Origin: Bacilli bacterium
Lineage (GTDB): Bacteria; Bacillota_I; Bacilli_A; RF39; UBA660
DNA: 14,473 nucleotides
NCBI GenBank assembly: GCA_918219625.1
Contig: CAKJXT010000055.1
Span: forward strand, 1 to 14,473
Direction of reading: 5' to 3'
In this document: positions 7,257 to 14,473 of the stretch, piece after piece
Layout of the letters: each line of letters opens with the position of its first letter
Position numbering within the stretch: the first letter of the stretch is position 1
Notes under the pieces: generated by a model
Databases searched by the model: none
The model's input: only the letters and a program-made list of their open reading frames with translations
Told to the model about the DNA's origin: nothing
Translations under genes and position numbers: made by a program

Positions 7257-9059
7257 ATGAAAAAAATTTTATTATTATGTTTTATGTTTTTGGCTTTTAG
7301 TTTTAAGGTTTATGCATCTCATTTGGATCTTTATAAAATAGATGGGGTTTATAGTAGTCAATATAATATAGATGATAGTTCTTACTTTTCCTCTAATCAG
7401 AAAAGATATGTTATGGATGGTAAGACTGTTTATTGCGTTGAGCCTGGTATTAATATTATGACTAGGGAGTATGTGCCTTTAGATTTATCTTATTCTAATT
7501 TTTCTAGTGATGTTTTAGATACAATTAGTTTAATTGGATATTATGGTTATGATTATCCAGGTCATTATACTGATAGGTATTTTATGGCTACTCAAGAATT
7601 AATATGGGAAATTATTGGTAATAATGAAGTTCATTTTACAACTGGAGTTAATAATACTGGTGATTATATAAATATTGATTATGAAAAAAATGAAATAATG
7701 AATTTAGTTAATAATCATTATTTAAAACCATCTTTTGACGGTAATTCATATGATGCTGTTTTAGGAGATGAATTAATTCTTACTGACTCAAATAATGTCT
7801 TATCTAATTTTGAGGTTTTATCTGGAAATGCTCATATTGATGGGAATGATTTGGTTATTAATGTTAATGAATTGGGGAATGAAGGAATTTTAATTTCGAA
7901 GAAGAAGTATGATGATTTAGAAAGTGTGTATTATAGAGCAAATAATTCTCAAGATTTTATGTTTTTTAGAGTGTCTGATGTAGTTAGTTCTGTTAGTGTT
8001 AATGGAGTTATTCCTTATTCTTATATTAATCTTTACAAAACTGGTGAGGTTTTAGTTGATTATGATGGGGATTTTATATACGAAGAAAGAGGTCTTGATG
8101 GTATTCGTTTTGGTTTATATTCAAATGAAGATATATATTCTAATAATGAACTTGTTTATAAAAGAGATGAACTTGTTGATGAATTAGTTACAGTTAATGG
8201 TTACGCATCTAGTATTAATATACCAAATGGTAAATATTATTTGAGAGAATATGATACTTTTGATGATTTAGTAATTACTGATGATATTTATATTGATATA
8301 GCTAATAATAACTCTACAGTTTTTAAGTATGATTTGAATTTAAAAAATGAGAGAAAAAATACTGTTGTTTCGATTAATAAAATAGGTGAAGTATTTGATG
8401 ATTTGAATAATTCATATTTTGAAGGACTAGAGGATGTTAAATTTGGATTATATAGTCATGATGATATTTATAGTTACGATAATAAACTACTTGTTGGTAA
8501 AGATAATTTAATTAACACTTTTGTTACTGATAGTAGTGGTAAAGTTTTGGTTGATATTGATTTACCTATTAGTTCATATTATTTTAAAGAATTGGATACT
8601 CCTAGTTCTTATATTTTAGATAATAATATTCATGATGTTGTTATTAATGATGATAATTCTATTTCTTATAGTATAGAAGCAGTTAATTATTTAAAAAAAG
8701 GAAATTTGAATATTAACAAGTATAATATTTATGGTGAAAAGTTGGATGGTGCTTATTTTTCTTTGTATAAAGGGGATGAACTGATTTATGAAGGTGTTAC
8801 TAGTGGTGGCTCTATTACTATTAATAATTTGCCTTATGGACGATACAAATTATTCGAAGTGAAAGCTCCTGAATGGTATATTAAAAGTAATGATTTTTAT
8901 GATGTTTTGATTGATAAGTCTTTTATTAATATTGATGTTTATAATGAAAAATTACCTGTTACTAGTGATATTTATTATTATAAAAAAATGTTTTCATTTG
9001 TTAGTGTACTGTTTGGTTTATTGGGGGTTTTATATGATAAAAGGATTAAAAGTAGTTAG
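7257..9059 (+). CDS. thioester-domain (TQxA) surface adhesin with Cna-B repeats, sortase substrate
   Basis: This is a 600-residue secreted, probably wall-anchored protein. The signal peptide spans residues 1 to about 20. Next is a thioester domain: Cys60 (VYCVEPG) and Gln113 (ATQELIW), which in this family form an internal bond that can react with host surfaces. Cys60 is the only cysteine of the mature protein. A beta-rich linker (about 160-250) leads to three SpaA/Cna-B-like domains at about 255-365, 370-480 and 484-565. Each has a candidate isopeptide triad: Lys261/Glu331/Asn364, Lys375/Glu445/Asn477 and Lys488/Glu534/Asn563. The tail has LPVTS (566-570), a hydrophobic stretch (579-593) and DKRIKSS, a sorting signal with Ser in place of Gly. 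The start follows AAGGAG and a promoter at 7209-7237, which excludes a longer reading from 7149. It overlaps the sortase gene by 26 bases. Confidence 0.92.
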   Translation: MKKILLLCFMFLAFSFKVYASHLDLYKIDGVYSSQYNIDDSSYFSSNQKRYVMDGKTVYCVEPGINIMTREYVPLDLSYSNFSSDVLDTISLIGYYGYDYPGHYTDRYFMATQELIWEIIGNNEVHFTTGVNNTGDYINIDYEKNEIMNLVNNHYLKPSFDGNSYDAVLGDELILTDSNNVLSNFEVLSGNAHIDGNDLVINVNELGNEGILISKKKYDDLESVYYRANNSQDFMFFRVSDVVSSVSVNGVIPYSYINLYKTGEVLVDYDGDFIYEERGLDGIRFGLYSNEDIYSNNELVYKRDELVDELVTVNGYASSINIPNGKYYLREYDTFDDLVITDDIYIDIANNNSTVFKYDLNLKNERKNTVVSINKIGEVFDDLNNSYFEGLEDVKFGLYSHDDIYSYDNKLLVGKDNLINTFVTDSSGKVLVDIDLPISSYYFKELDTPSSYILDNNIHDVVINDDNSISYSIEAVNYLKKGNLNINKYNIYGEKLDGAYFSLYKGDELIYEGVTSGGSITINNLPYGRYKLFEVKAPEWYIKSNDFYDVLIDKSFINIDVYNEKLPVTSDIYYYKKMFSFVSVLFGLLGVLYDKRIKSS

Positions 9060-9561
9060 TTTAATTTTAATTTATACAGGTGTTTGTACATTTTTATATA
9101 TTTATTTTAGTAATGAAAATGACAAAATAATTCAGGAAGGTATTATTACAAATTCTTTTAATAGTGATTCTAATATTGTATTTGATAATGCTGGGTATTT
9201 ATATATTCCTAGATTTGAGATTAAAAGAATTATTAAAAAAGGTACTGGTAATGATGTTTTAGATTCTGGATTTGTTGGTATGCATAGATTATCTGGTAGC
9301 TTAGAAAGTAATGATTTAATTATTCTTGCAGGTCATAATATTTCAAATGTTTTTTCTAAATTACACTATATAGATATTGGTGATATTGTTAATATTAATT
9401 CTTATAGTTTATTAAGAAGATTTATTGTTTATGATAAAAAGATAGTTAATGAATATGATTTTAGTTATTTGGTTAATAATAGAAATAATGAGTTATTACT
9501 TATAACTTGTACGAAGAATAAAGGAGAAAGATTATTAGTTTTTTTAAAGGAGGATTTATGA
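9034..9561 (+). CDS. sortase (small, class unassigned)
   Basis: Sortases are membrane transpeptidases that cut surface proteins at LPxTG-like motifs and join them to the wall or to other pilins. This 175-residue protein has one N-terminal membrane segment (about 5-24) and an extracellular catalytic domain with the full triad: His101 in LAGHNISN, Cys159 in LLITCTKN and Arg166 in GERLLVF. GDIVNI (116-121) is the usual strand after the His. The size is small for a sortase. The ITCT-to-Arg spacing of seven fits several classes, so I leave the class open. The ATG at 9034 is chosen because GGGGG at 9023-9027 lies just upstream and the membrane helix then starts normally; an earlier start at 8911 would be buried deep in the adhesin gene. 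It probably anchors the adhesin just upstream. Confidence 0.92.
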   Translation: MIKGLKVVSLILIYTGVCTFLYIYFSNENDKIIQEGIITNSFNSDSNIVFDNAGYLYIPRFEIKRIIKKGTGNDVLDSGFVGMHRLSGSLESNDLIILAGHNISNVFSKLHYIDIGDIVNINSYSLLRRFIVYDKKIVNEYDFSYLVNNRNNELLLITCTKNKGERLLVFLKEDL

Positions 9562-9908
9562 ATTTTTTAGAATATATTGTAATGTTTAATAAATTAAAAA
9601 GGGATAATGATATTTTATTTATGGTTAGTGAGGATAATTTTACCGAGTATAAAGTTGGTGATATTGTTATTATTAGTGGATTTAATTCTATAAGTATTGA
9701 TAGTAATGTTTTTGTTATAATTGAAGAAAATAATATAGGTATTCCAATTGAGTATTTATATTATATTTCAAGTAATAATAAAAATATTGATTTTGTTTAT
9801 CAATTAGATGATAAGAAGATTATTAAAAAGATTGGTAAAGTTAGTAGTGGTGTTGTGAGTGATTATAAGAAGAAGTTTATTTTGCTTAATAGGAGTGAGG
9901 GATTATAA
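9558..9908 (+). CDS. small protein of unknown function in the sortase operon
   Basis: A 116-residue protein that I do not recognise. It has no signal peptide, no clear membrane helix and no cysteine. It is rich in Ile, Val, Asn, Lys and Asp and looks beta-stranded. The stretch YKVGDIVIISGFN (about 31-43) and the later IGKVSSGVVSDY recall the strand pattern of the S24/S26 fold (signal peptidase, LexA), a family often found in pilus operons, but no Ser-Lys dyad or membrane anchor is seen, so at most this would be a degenerate relative. Its ATG overlaps the sortase stop (ATGA), with AAGGAGG at 9547-9553 as ribosome site, and its stop is one base before the next start. Such packing implies co-expression and makes it a real gene. 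Confidence 0.75.
   Translation: MNFLEYIVMFNKLKRDNDILFMVSEDNFTEYKVGDIVIISGFNSISIDSNVFVIIEENNIGIPIEYLYYISSNNKNIDFVYQLDDKKIIKKIGKVSSGVVSDYKKKFILLNRSEGL
9891..9902 (+). promoter_or_regulatory. ribosome binding site supporting a TTG start for dinD
   Basis: AGGAG (9891-9895) and GAGGGA (9897-9902) lie at the end of the upstream gene. The second is seven bases before TTG 9910. The nearest ATG (9914) is out of frame, and the only earlier in-frame ATG (9859) would overlap the upstream gene by 50 bases. Confidence 0.6.
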
Positions 9909-9909
9909 T

Positions 9910-10713
9910 TTGAATGTTTTAGACATTAATGTTTCTATATTTGATGGTATTAGACATGTAGATGAAAGTGGTTGTGAGTATTGGTTTGCTAGAGAATTAA
10001 TGGAAGTGTTAGAATACTCATTATGGCAAAATTTTCATGGAATTATCAAGGTAGCTATGGACAATTGTAGTGAAAGCAATTATAATACCTTGGACCATTT
10101 TATTGGCATCAATAAAATGGTTAGTATTGGTTCAAATACTAAACGAAAAATACAGGATTACAAATTGTCAAGATATGCTTGTTATTTGATAGTGCTTAAT
10201 TGTGATCCTCGAAAAAAAGTAATTGCTTTGGCTAAAACTTATTTTGCTGTACAAACTAGGAAACAAGAGTTAATTGAGAAAGATTATGAATCATTAACTG
10301 AGGATGAGAAGAGGTTTTACCAAAGAAATTTGACTAGAAAGGGTAATTATTCTTTGAATCAAACTGCTAGGAAAGCTGGGGTTAAGAATTTTGATAAATT
10401 TCATAATTCAGGATATAGGGGATTATATAATGGAGAGAGTACTGATGATATTGCGAAAAGAAAAGGATTGAGATATAGAGAGGATATTTTAGACAATATG
10501 TGTAGTGATGAACTTGCTACTAATTTATTTAGAATTTCGCAGACTGAGCAAAAGATTAAAAATGATAATGTTGTAGGTGAGGGTAATGCCAATTCGGTAC
10601 ATTATAATATCGGCAGGAATATAAGAGATGTTATTATTAAGAATGGTGGTATTTTACCTGAAAAATTGCAAACTCCTAAAAGAAGTTTGAAAGAATTAGA
10701 AAAAAAGAGTTAA
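9910..10713 (+). CDS. dinD: DinD-family (DNA damage-inducible protein D) protein
   Basis: With a TTG start this is 267 residues, close to the usual 270-280 of DinD. In E. coli, dinD is SOS-induced and its product is reported to counter RecA filaments; roles in Bacillota are unknown. The N-terminal half is Bro-N-like: HVDESGCEYWFARELMEVLE (16-35), then YKLSRYACYLIV (84-95) and YFAVQTRKQE (111-120). The second half holds the DinD-specific SLTEDEKRFYQRNLTRKGNY, GYRGLYNGESTDDIAKRKGL and LFRISQTEQKIK blocks, and the protein ends SLKELEKKS as in relatives. It begins one base after the preceding stop, has no evident promoter or LexA-like operator, and is followed by a terminator, so it should be expressed with the adhesin and sortase. 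That context is unusual. The family call is strong; the start codon is less sure. Confidence 0.93.
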   Translation: MNVLDINVSIFDGIRHVDESGCEYWFARELMEVLEYSLWQNFHGIIKVAMDNCSESNYNTLDHFIGINKMVSIGSNTKRKIQDYKLSRYACYLIVLNCDPRKKVIALAKTYFAVQTRKQELIEKDYESLTEDEKRFYQRNLTRKGNYSLNQTARKAGVKNFDKFHNSGYRGLYNGESTDDIAKRKGLRYREDILDNMCSDELATNLFRISQTEQKIKNDNVVGEGNANSVHYNIGRNIRDVIIKNGGILPEKLQTPKRSLKELEKKS

Positions 10714-10717
10714 TAAT

Positions 10718-10738
10718 AGTAGATTTATCTACTTTTTT
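10718..10738 (+). terminator. Rho-independent terminator after dinD
   Basis: AGTAGA (10718-10723) pairs with TCTACT (10728-10733) around a TTTA loop, followed by T residues to 10738 and more T after one C. It lies five bases after the dinD stop and closes the adhesin operon. Confidence 0.75.
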
Positions 10739-10759
10739 CTTTTATTTTACTTGGTTTTC

Positions 10760-10788
10760 TTGCTTTATTTTTTTAAAAATGTTAATAT
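10760..10788 (+). promoter_or_regulatory. promoter for parE-parC
   Basis: TTGCTT (10760-10765) and TAATAT (10783-10788) are 17 bases apart, with TG at 10780-10781 giving an extended -10 (TGtTAATAT). The predicted transcript start near 10795 leaves only about ten bases before the ATG at 10805, with GGTGAT (10796-10801) as the likely ribosome site. Confidence 0.6.
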
Positions 10789-10804
10789 ATTTTATGGTGA
10801 TGAT

Positions 10805-12709
10805 ATGACGAAATATAATGAAGAATCAATTAAAATATTGGAAGGTTTAGAGGCTGTTAGAAAAAGACCTGGTATGTATATTGGTTCAACTGATAAACGT
10901 GGCCTTCATCATTTAGTATGGGAAATTGTCGATAATAGTATTGACGAAGTAATAAATGGTTTTGGTAAAAAGATTAGAATTTCTATTAATAAAGACGGAA
11001 GTATTACAGTTGAAGACGAGGGACGTGGTGTTCCTGTTGGTATGCATTCTAGTGGTATGACTACTCCTGAAGTTATTTATACTGTGCTTCATGCTGGTGG
11101 TAAGTTTGAAAGTGGCGGATATAAAGTTTCAGGTGGATTACATGGTGTTGGTGCATCAGTGGTTAATGCTTTATCTAAGTGGATGGAAGTTTATATTAAA
11201 CGTGATGGTTATGAACATTTTATTAGTTTTAAAGATGGTGGAAAGGTTAATACTCCTTTAACTAAATTAGAGAAAACTAGTAAGACTGGTACTAAGGTTA
11301 GATTTATGCCTGATCCTGAAATTTTTTCTGTTACAAATTTTTCATATACTACAATTGTTGAAAGAATGCAGGAATGTGCTTTCTTACTTAATGATTTAAC
11401 TGTTATTGTTGAAGATTTGAGAGATGGTAGAAACGAAACATTCCACTATGAAAATGGTTTATCAAGTTTTGTTGATTATTTAAATAATGATAAAAAACCT
11501 CTTCATGATATTGTTAATTTTAGTGGTATTCGTGATGGTATTAATGTTCAAGTGTCTATGCAGTATACTGATACATATTCTGAGAATATTGTATCATTTG
11601 TTAATAATGTTAAGACTAATGATGGTGGTTCTCATGAGGTTGGGTTTAAGTCTGCTTTAACTAAGGTATTTAATGATTATGCTAAAAGTAATGGTTATAT
11701 TAAAGCTAAAGATAAGAATTTAGAGGGTAGTGATACTCGTGAGGGATTGACTGCTATTATTAATTTACAAATTCCTGAGGATTTATTACAATTTGAGGGA
11801 CAAACTAAGGGTAAGTTAGGTACACCTCAAGCTAGAACTGCTGTTGATAGTGTTATTAGTGAACAATTACAGTATTTCTTAGAGGAGAATAAGGCTGTTG
11901 CTTCTATCATTATGGATAAAATGATTAAGAGTAAGTCTGTAAGAGAGGCTGCTCGTAAAGCTCGTGATGAAGCTCGTAATGGTAAAAGTAAAAATAAAGT
12001 TGAAAAGAATTTATCTGGTAAACTTGCTCCTGCTCAAGCTAAGAATCCTAAATTAAATGAGTTATTCTTAGTCGAGGGAGATTCTGCCGGTGGTAGTGCG
12101 AAGGGTGGAAGAGATAGAAAGTTCCAAGCTATTTTACCTCTTCGTGGTAAAGTTATTAATACTGCTAAAGCTTCTATGGAAGAAATTCTTAAGAATGAAG
12201 AGATTAATACTATGATTCATACTATTGGTGCTGGCGTTGGTAGTGATTTTAATGTTGATGATTCTAATTATGATAAGGTTATCATAATGACCGATGCCGA
12301 TGTCGATGGTGCTCATATTCAAATTTTATTATTAACTTTCTTTTATTACTATATGAGAGGTTTAATTGAAAAGGGTAAATTATTTATTGCTTTGCCTCCT
12401 TTATATAAGATTGATTATGGTAAGAAACATGTTTATGCTTATAGTGATGAAGAGTTAAATAAACTTAAAGAGGAAGCTACTGGTAAATATACAATTCAAA
12501 GATATAAAGGTCTTGGTGAAATGGATGCTACTCAATTATGGGAAACAACAATGGATCCTAAGACTCGTAGTTTAATTCGCGTTAATATTAGTGATGCTGT
12601 TTTAGCTGAAAAGCGAGTTAGTGTATTAATGGGGGATAAAGTTGAACCTCGTAAAGAGTGGATTAATGAGAATGTTATATTTACTATGGAAGATGATTAT
12701 AGGGGGTAA
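10805..12709 (+). CDS. parE: DNA topoisomerase IV subunit B
   Basis: ParE is the ATPase subunit of topoisomerase IV, which separates linked daughter chromosomes with ParC. The 634 residues match the family. The GHKL ATPase domain shows RPGMYIGSTD, WEIVDNSIDE with catalytic Glu40 and Mg-binding Asn44, DEGRGVPVG and GGLHGVGASVVN (110-121). The transducer domain follows, then the TOPRIM domain with LVEGDSAGGSAK (Glu424) and the metal-binding TDADVDGAH (Asp497, 499, 501). ParE rather than GyrB is favoured by RGKVINTAKA, GAHIQIL (GyrB has GAHIRTL), TMDPKTRSLIRV and the parC gene two bases downstream. The ATG at 10805 fits the conserved N terminus; a longer reading to 10751 would begin upstream of the promoter -10 box. 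The parC ribosome site AGGGGGT overlaps its stop codon. Confidence 0.97.
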   Translation: MTKYNEESIKILEGLEAVRKRPGMYIGSTDKRGLHHLVWEIVDNSIDEVINGFGKKIRISINKDGSITVEDEGRGVPVGMHSSGMTTPEVIYTVLHAGGKFESGGYKVSGGLHGVGASVVNALSKWMEVYIKRDGYEHFISFKDGGKVNTPLTKLEKTSKTGTKVRFMPDPEIFSVTNFSYTTIVERMQECAFLLNDLTVIVEDLRDGRNETFHYENGLSSFVDYLNNDKKPLHDIVNFSGIRDGINVQVSMQYTDTYSENIVSFVNNVKTNDGGSHEVGFKSALTKVFNDYAKSNGYIKAKDKNLEGSDTREGLTAIINLQIPEDLLQFEGQTKGKLGTPQARTAVDSVISEQLQYFLEENKAVASIIMDKMIKSKSVREAARKARDEARNGKSKNKVEKNLSGKLAPAQAKNPKLNELFLVEGDSAGGSAKGGRDRKFQAILPLRGKVINTAKASMEEILKNEEINTMIHTIGAGVGSDFNVDDSNYDKVIIMTDADVDGAHIQILLLTFFYYYMRGLIEKGKLFIALPPLYKIDYGKKHVYAYSDEELNKLKEEATGKYTIQRYKGLGEMDATQLWETTMDPKTRSLIRVNISDAVLAEKRVSVLMGDKVEPRKEWINENVIFTMEDDYRG

Positions 12710-12711
12710 TT

Positions 12712-14473
12712 ATGGAAGATGTACTAAAAAGAATTCATGATTATGCATTAGAAGATATAATGGGTGATAGATTTGGTAATTACGCTAAAGAGATTATTCA
12801 AGATCGTGCGATTCCCGATGTTAGGGATGGTTTAAAGCCTGTTCAAAGAAGAATTTTATATGCAATGCATAAAGTTGGTAATACCGCCGATAAGCCTTTT
12901 ATTAAGTGTGCAGCTACTGTTGGTGATGTGTTAGGTAAGTTCCATCCACATGGCGATTCATCTGTATATGATGCGATGGTTCGTATGAGTCAGTGGTGGA
13001 AACAAAATACTATTTTAGTTTCTATTCATGGTAATAATGGTTCAATTGATGGTGACGGCCCTGCCGCATATCGTTATACTGAGGCAAGACTTGGGCCTAT
13101 TTCTAAAGAATTATTACGTGATTTAGATAAGGATACTATTCCATGGGCTCCTAATTTTGATGATAGATTTTTAGAGCCTACTGTACTTCCTGCTCAATTT
13201 CCAAATTTACTTGTTAATGGTGCATCTGGTATTTCTGCAGGATACGCAACTAACATACCACCTCATAATTTAGGTGAGATAATTGATGCGACTATTAAGC
13301 GTATTGATAGCCCTAATTGTAGACTTGATACTATTTTAGAGATTGTTAAAGGCCCTGATTTTCCAACTGGTGGTATTGTAGAAGGTAAGAATGGTATTAT
13401 TGATGCTTTTACTACTGGTCGTGGTAAGGTTATTGTTAAGTGTAAGTATGAAGTAGTTAAGGAAAAGGGGCGTGAACAAATAATTATTCATGAGATTCCT
13501 TTTGAAGTTAATAAGGCTATGCTTGTTAATAAGATTGATTCTATTAGAATTGATAAGAAGATTGATGGTATAGCTGAGGTTCGTGATGAATCTGATAGAG
13601 AAGAGTCAGTTAGAATTGTTATTGATTTAAAGAAGGACGCAAATCGTGATTTAATTATTAATTATTTACTTAAGAATACAGAAATGCAAGTTAGTTATAA
13701 TTACAATATGGTTTCTATTGTTGATAGAAGACCAATGACTTTAGGAATTATTCCTATTCTTGATGCTTATATTGAACATAAAAGAGAAGTTGTTGTTAAG
13801 AGAACAGAGTTTGATTTAGCTACTGCAAAAAAGGAAATGCATATTGTTGAAGGTTTAATTAAGGCCTTATCAATATTAGATGAAGTTATTGCTTGTATCC
13901 GTCGTAGTAAGAATAAGAGTGACGCTAAAGATAATTTAGTTCAAGAATTTGATTTTACACGTGAACAAGCTGAAGCAATTGTTACTTTACAACTTTATAG
14001 ATTAACTAATACAGATGTTACTGAGTTAGAAGAAAAACATAAGAATTTACTAATTATTATTGCTGGATTAGAAGAGATTCTTGGTAATGAAGATAGACTT
14101 AAGACAGTTATGAAGGATGAACTTAGGGCAATTAAGAAAAATTATGCTACTCCAAGATTAACTACTATTGTAGATGAGGTTACTGAAATTAAGATTGATA
14201 CTGACGCAATGATTCCTCGTGAAGACTGTGTTGTTGTTGTTACTCATGATGGATATGTTAAGAGAGTTTCATTAAGAAGTTATGATGATAAAGAGTCTAC
14301 ATTAGTTAAAGATGGAGATTATGTAATTGGTCTATATAAGATTAATACTATAAATACAGTATTGTTATTTACTGATTTGGGTAATTATTTATATTTACCT
14401 GTTTATGAAATTCCTGATTGTAAGTGGAAAGAACTTGGAAAGCATGTAAGTAATATTATTAAGTTGGAACCTA
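12712..14473 (+). CDS. parC: DNA topoisomerase IV subunit A (3' end outside window)
   Basis: ParC is the DNA-cutting subunit of topoisomerase IV, pairing with ParE. The window holds 587 codons of a protein usually near 800 residues; the frame stays open to the right edge, so it is truncated by the window and not broken. Visible are the winged-helix block IIQDRAIPDVRDGLKPVQRR (29-48), the quinolone-interaction segment KFHPHGDSSVYDAMVRMSQ, catalytic Tyr122 in AAYRYTEARL, the tower and coiled-coil regions, and the start of the C-terminal beta-pinwheel (from about 484, with CVVVVTHDGYVKRVSLRSY). At the site matching ParC Glu84 it has Asp87; the Ser80 equivalent is Ser83. The RYTEARLGPISKELLRDLDK and PPHNLGEIIDA blocks fit ParC of Gram-positives. 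Its ATG is two bases after parE, with AGGGGGT at 12701-12707. Confidence 0.97.
   Translation, partial: MEDVLKRIHDYALEDIMGDRFGNYAKEIIQDRAIPDVRDGLKPVQRRILYAMHKVGNTADKPFIKCAATVGDVLGKFHPHGDSSVYDAMVRMSQWWKQNTILVSIHGNNGSIDGDGPAAYRYTEARLGPISKELLRDLDKDTIPWAPNFDDRFLEPTVLPAQFPNLLVNGASGISAGYATNIPPHNLGEIIDATIKRIDSPNCRLDTILEIVKGPDFPTGGIVEGKNGIIDAFTTGRGKVIVKCKYEVVKEKGREQIIIHEIPFEVNKAMLVNKIDSIRIDKKIDGIAEVRDESDREESVRIVIDLKKDANRDLIINYLLKNTEMQVSYNYNMVSIVDRRPMTLGIIPILDAYIEHKREVVVKRTEFDLATAKKEMHIVEGLIKALSILDEVIACIRRSKNKSDAKDNLVQEFDFTREQAEAIVTLQLYRLTNTDVTELEEKHKNLLIIIAGLEEILGNEDRLKTVMKDELRAIKKNYATPRLTTIVDEVTEIKIDTDAMIPREDCVVVVTHDGYVKRVSLRSYDDKESTLVKDGDYVIGLYKINTINTVLLFTDLGNYLYLPVYEIPDCKWKELGKHVSNIIKLEP

Noticed and set aside
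8911..9033. Longer N terminus for the sortase
   Set aside because: It would overlap 149 bases of adhesin coding sequence; the start at 9034 already gives a normal membrane anchor.
9770..9909. Separate promoter or LexA-type operator for dinD
   Set aside because: Only weak -35/-10 look-alikes inside coding sequence and no GAAC-N4-GTTC-like palindrome were found.
10751..10804. Longer N terminus for ParE
   Set aside because: It would begin with TTG upstream of the -10 box, and ParE proteins begin near the MTKYNEESI segment.
1..14473. Mycoplasma-type code with TGA as Trp
   Set aside because: TGA ends tex, the 4282 gene and the sortase at expected lengths, and conserved Trp positions use TGG.

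Overview
The window is strongly A+T-rich, gene-dense and coded entirely on the + strand. Codons end mostly in T or A. TGA serves as a true stop (tex, the 4282 gene, the sortase) and Trp is TGG, so the standard bacterial code applies and not the Mycoplasma code. AGGAGG-type ribosome sites, TTGACT/TATTAT-type promoters, ParE/ParC of Gram-positive type and a sortase system point to a low-GC Bacillota. The most likely source is an uncultured gut Bacilli/Mollicutes-related lineage (RF39-like); that placement is inference.

Layout. (1) 1-379: 3' end of a Cys-rich, probably exported, possibly pilin-like protein. (2) 380-541: small hairpins, a weak terminator and a promoter. (3) 542-4199: tex and a divergent YfcC/DcuC-type permease, closed by a clean terminator that overlaps the permease stop codon. 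(4) 4222-5534: a two-gene membrane unit, a polytopic protein of unknown function overlapping a DUF3267 zincin-like membrane protein. (5) 5557-7094: pyruvate kinase with its own promoter and terminator. (6) 7209-10738: a tightly packed four-gene unit: thioester/Cna-B surface adhesin, sortase, a 116-residue unknown, and a DinD-family protein. (7) 10760 to the window end: parE-parC, topoisomerase IV, with parC cut by the window edge.

How the genes work together. ParE and ParC form topoisomerase IV. The adhesin and sortase are a substrate-enzyme pair: the adhesin has a signal peptide, a Cys60/Gln113 thioester pair, three Cna-B-like domains each with a plausible Lys-Glu-Asn isopeptide triad, and an LPVTS sorting signal. 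The most unusual feature is that DinD, a DNA-damage-associated family, sits at the end of this cell-surface operon, one base after the 116-residue unknown and with no evident promoter of its own. No tRNA, rRNA, CRISPR array, insertion sequence or riboswitch was recognised, and no gene-free stretch exceeds 300 bases.
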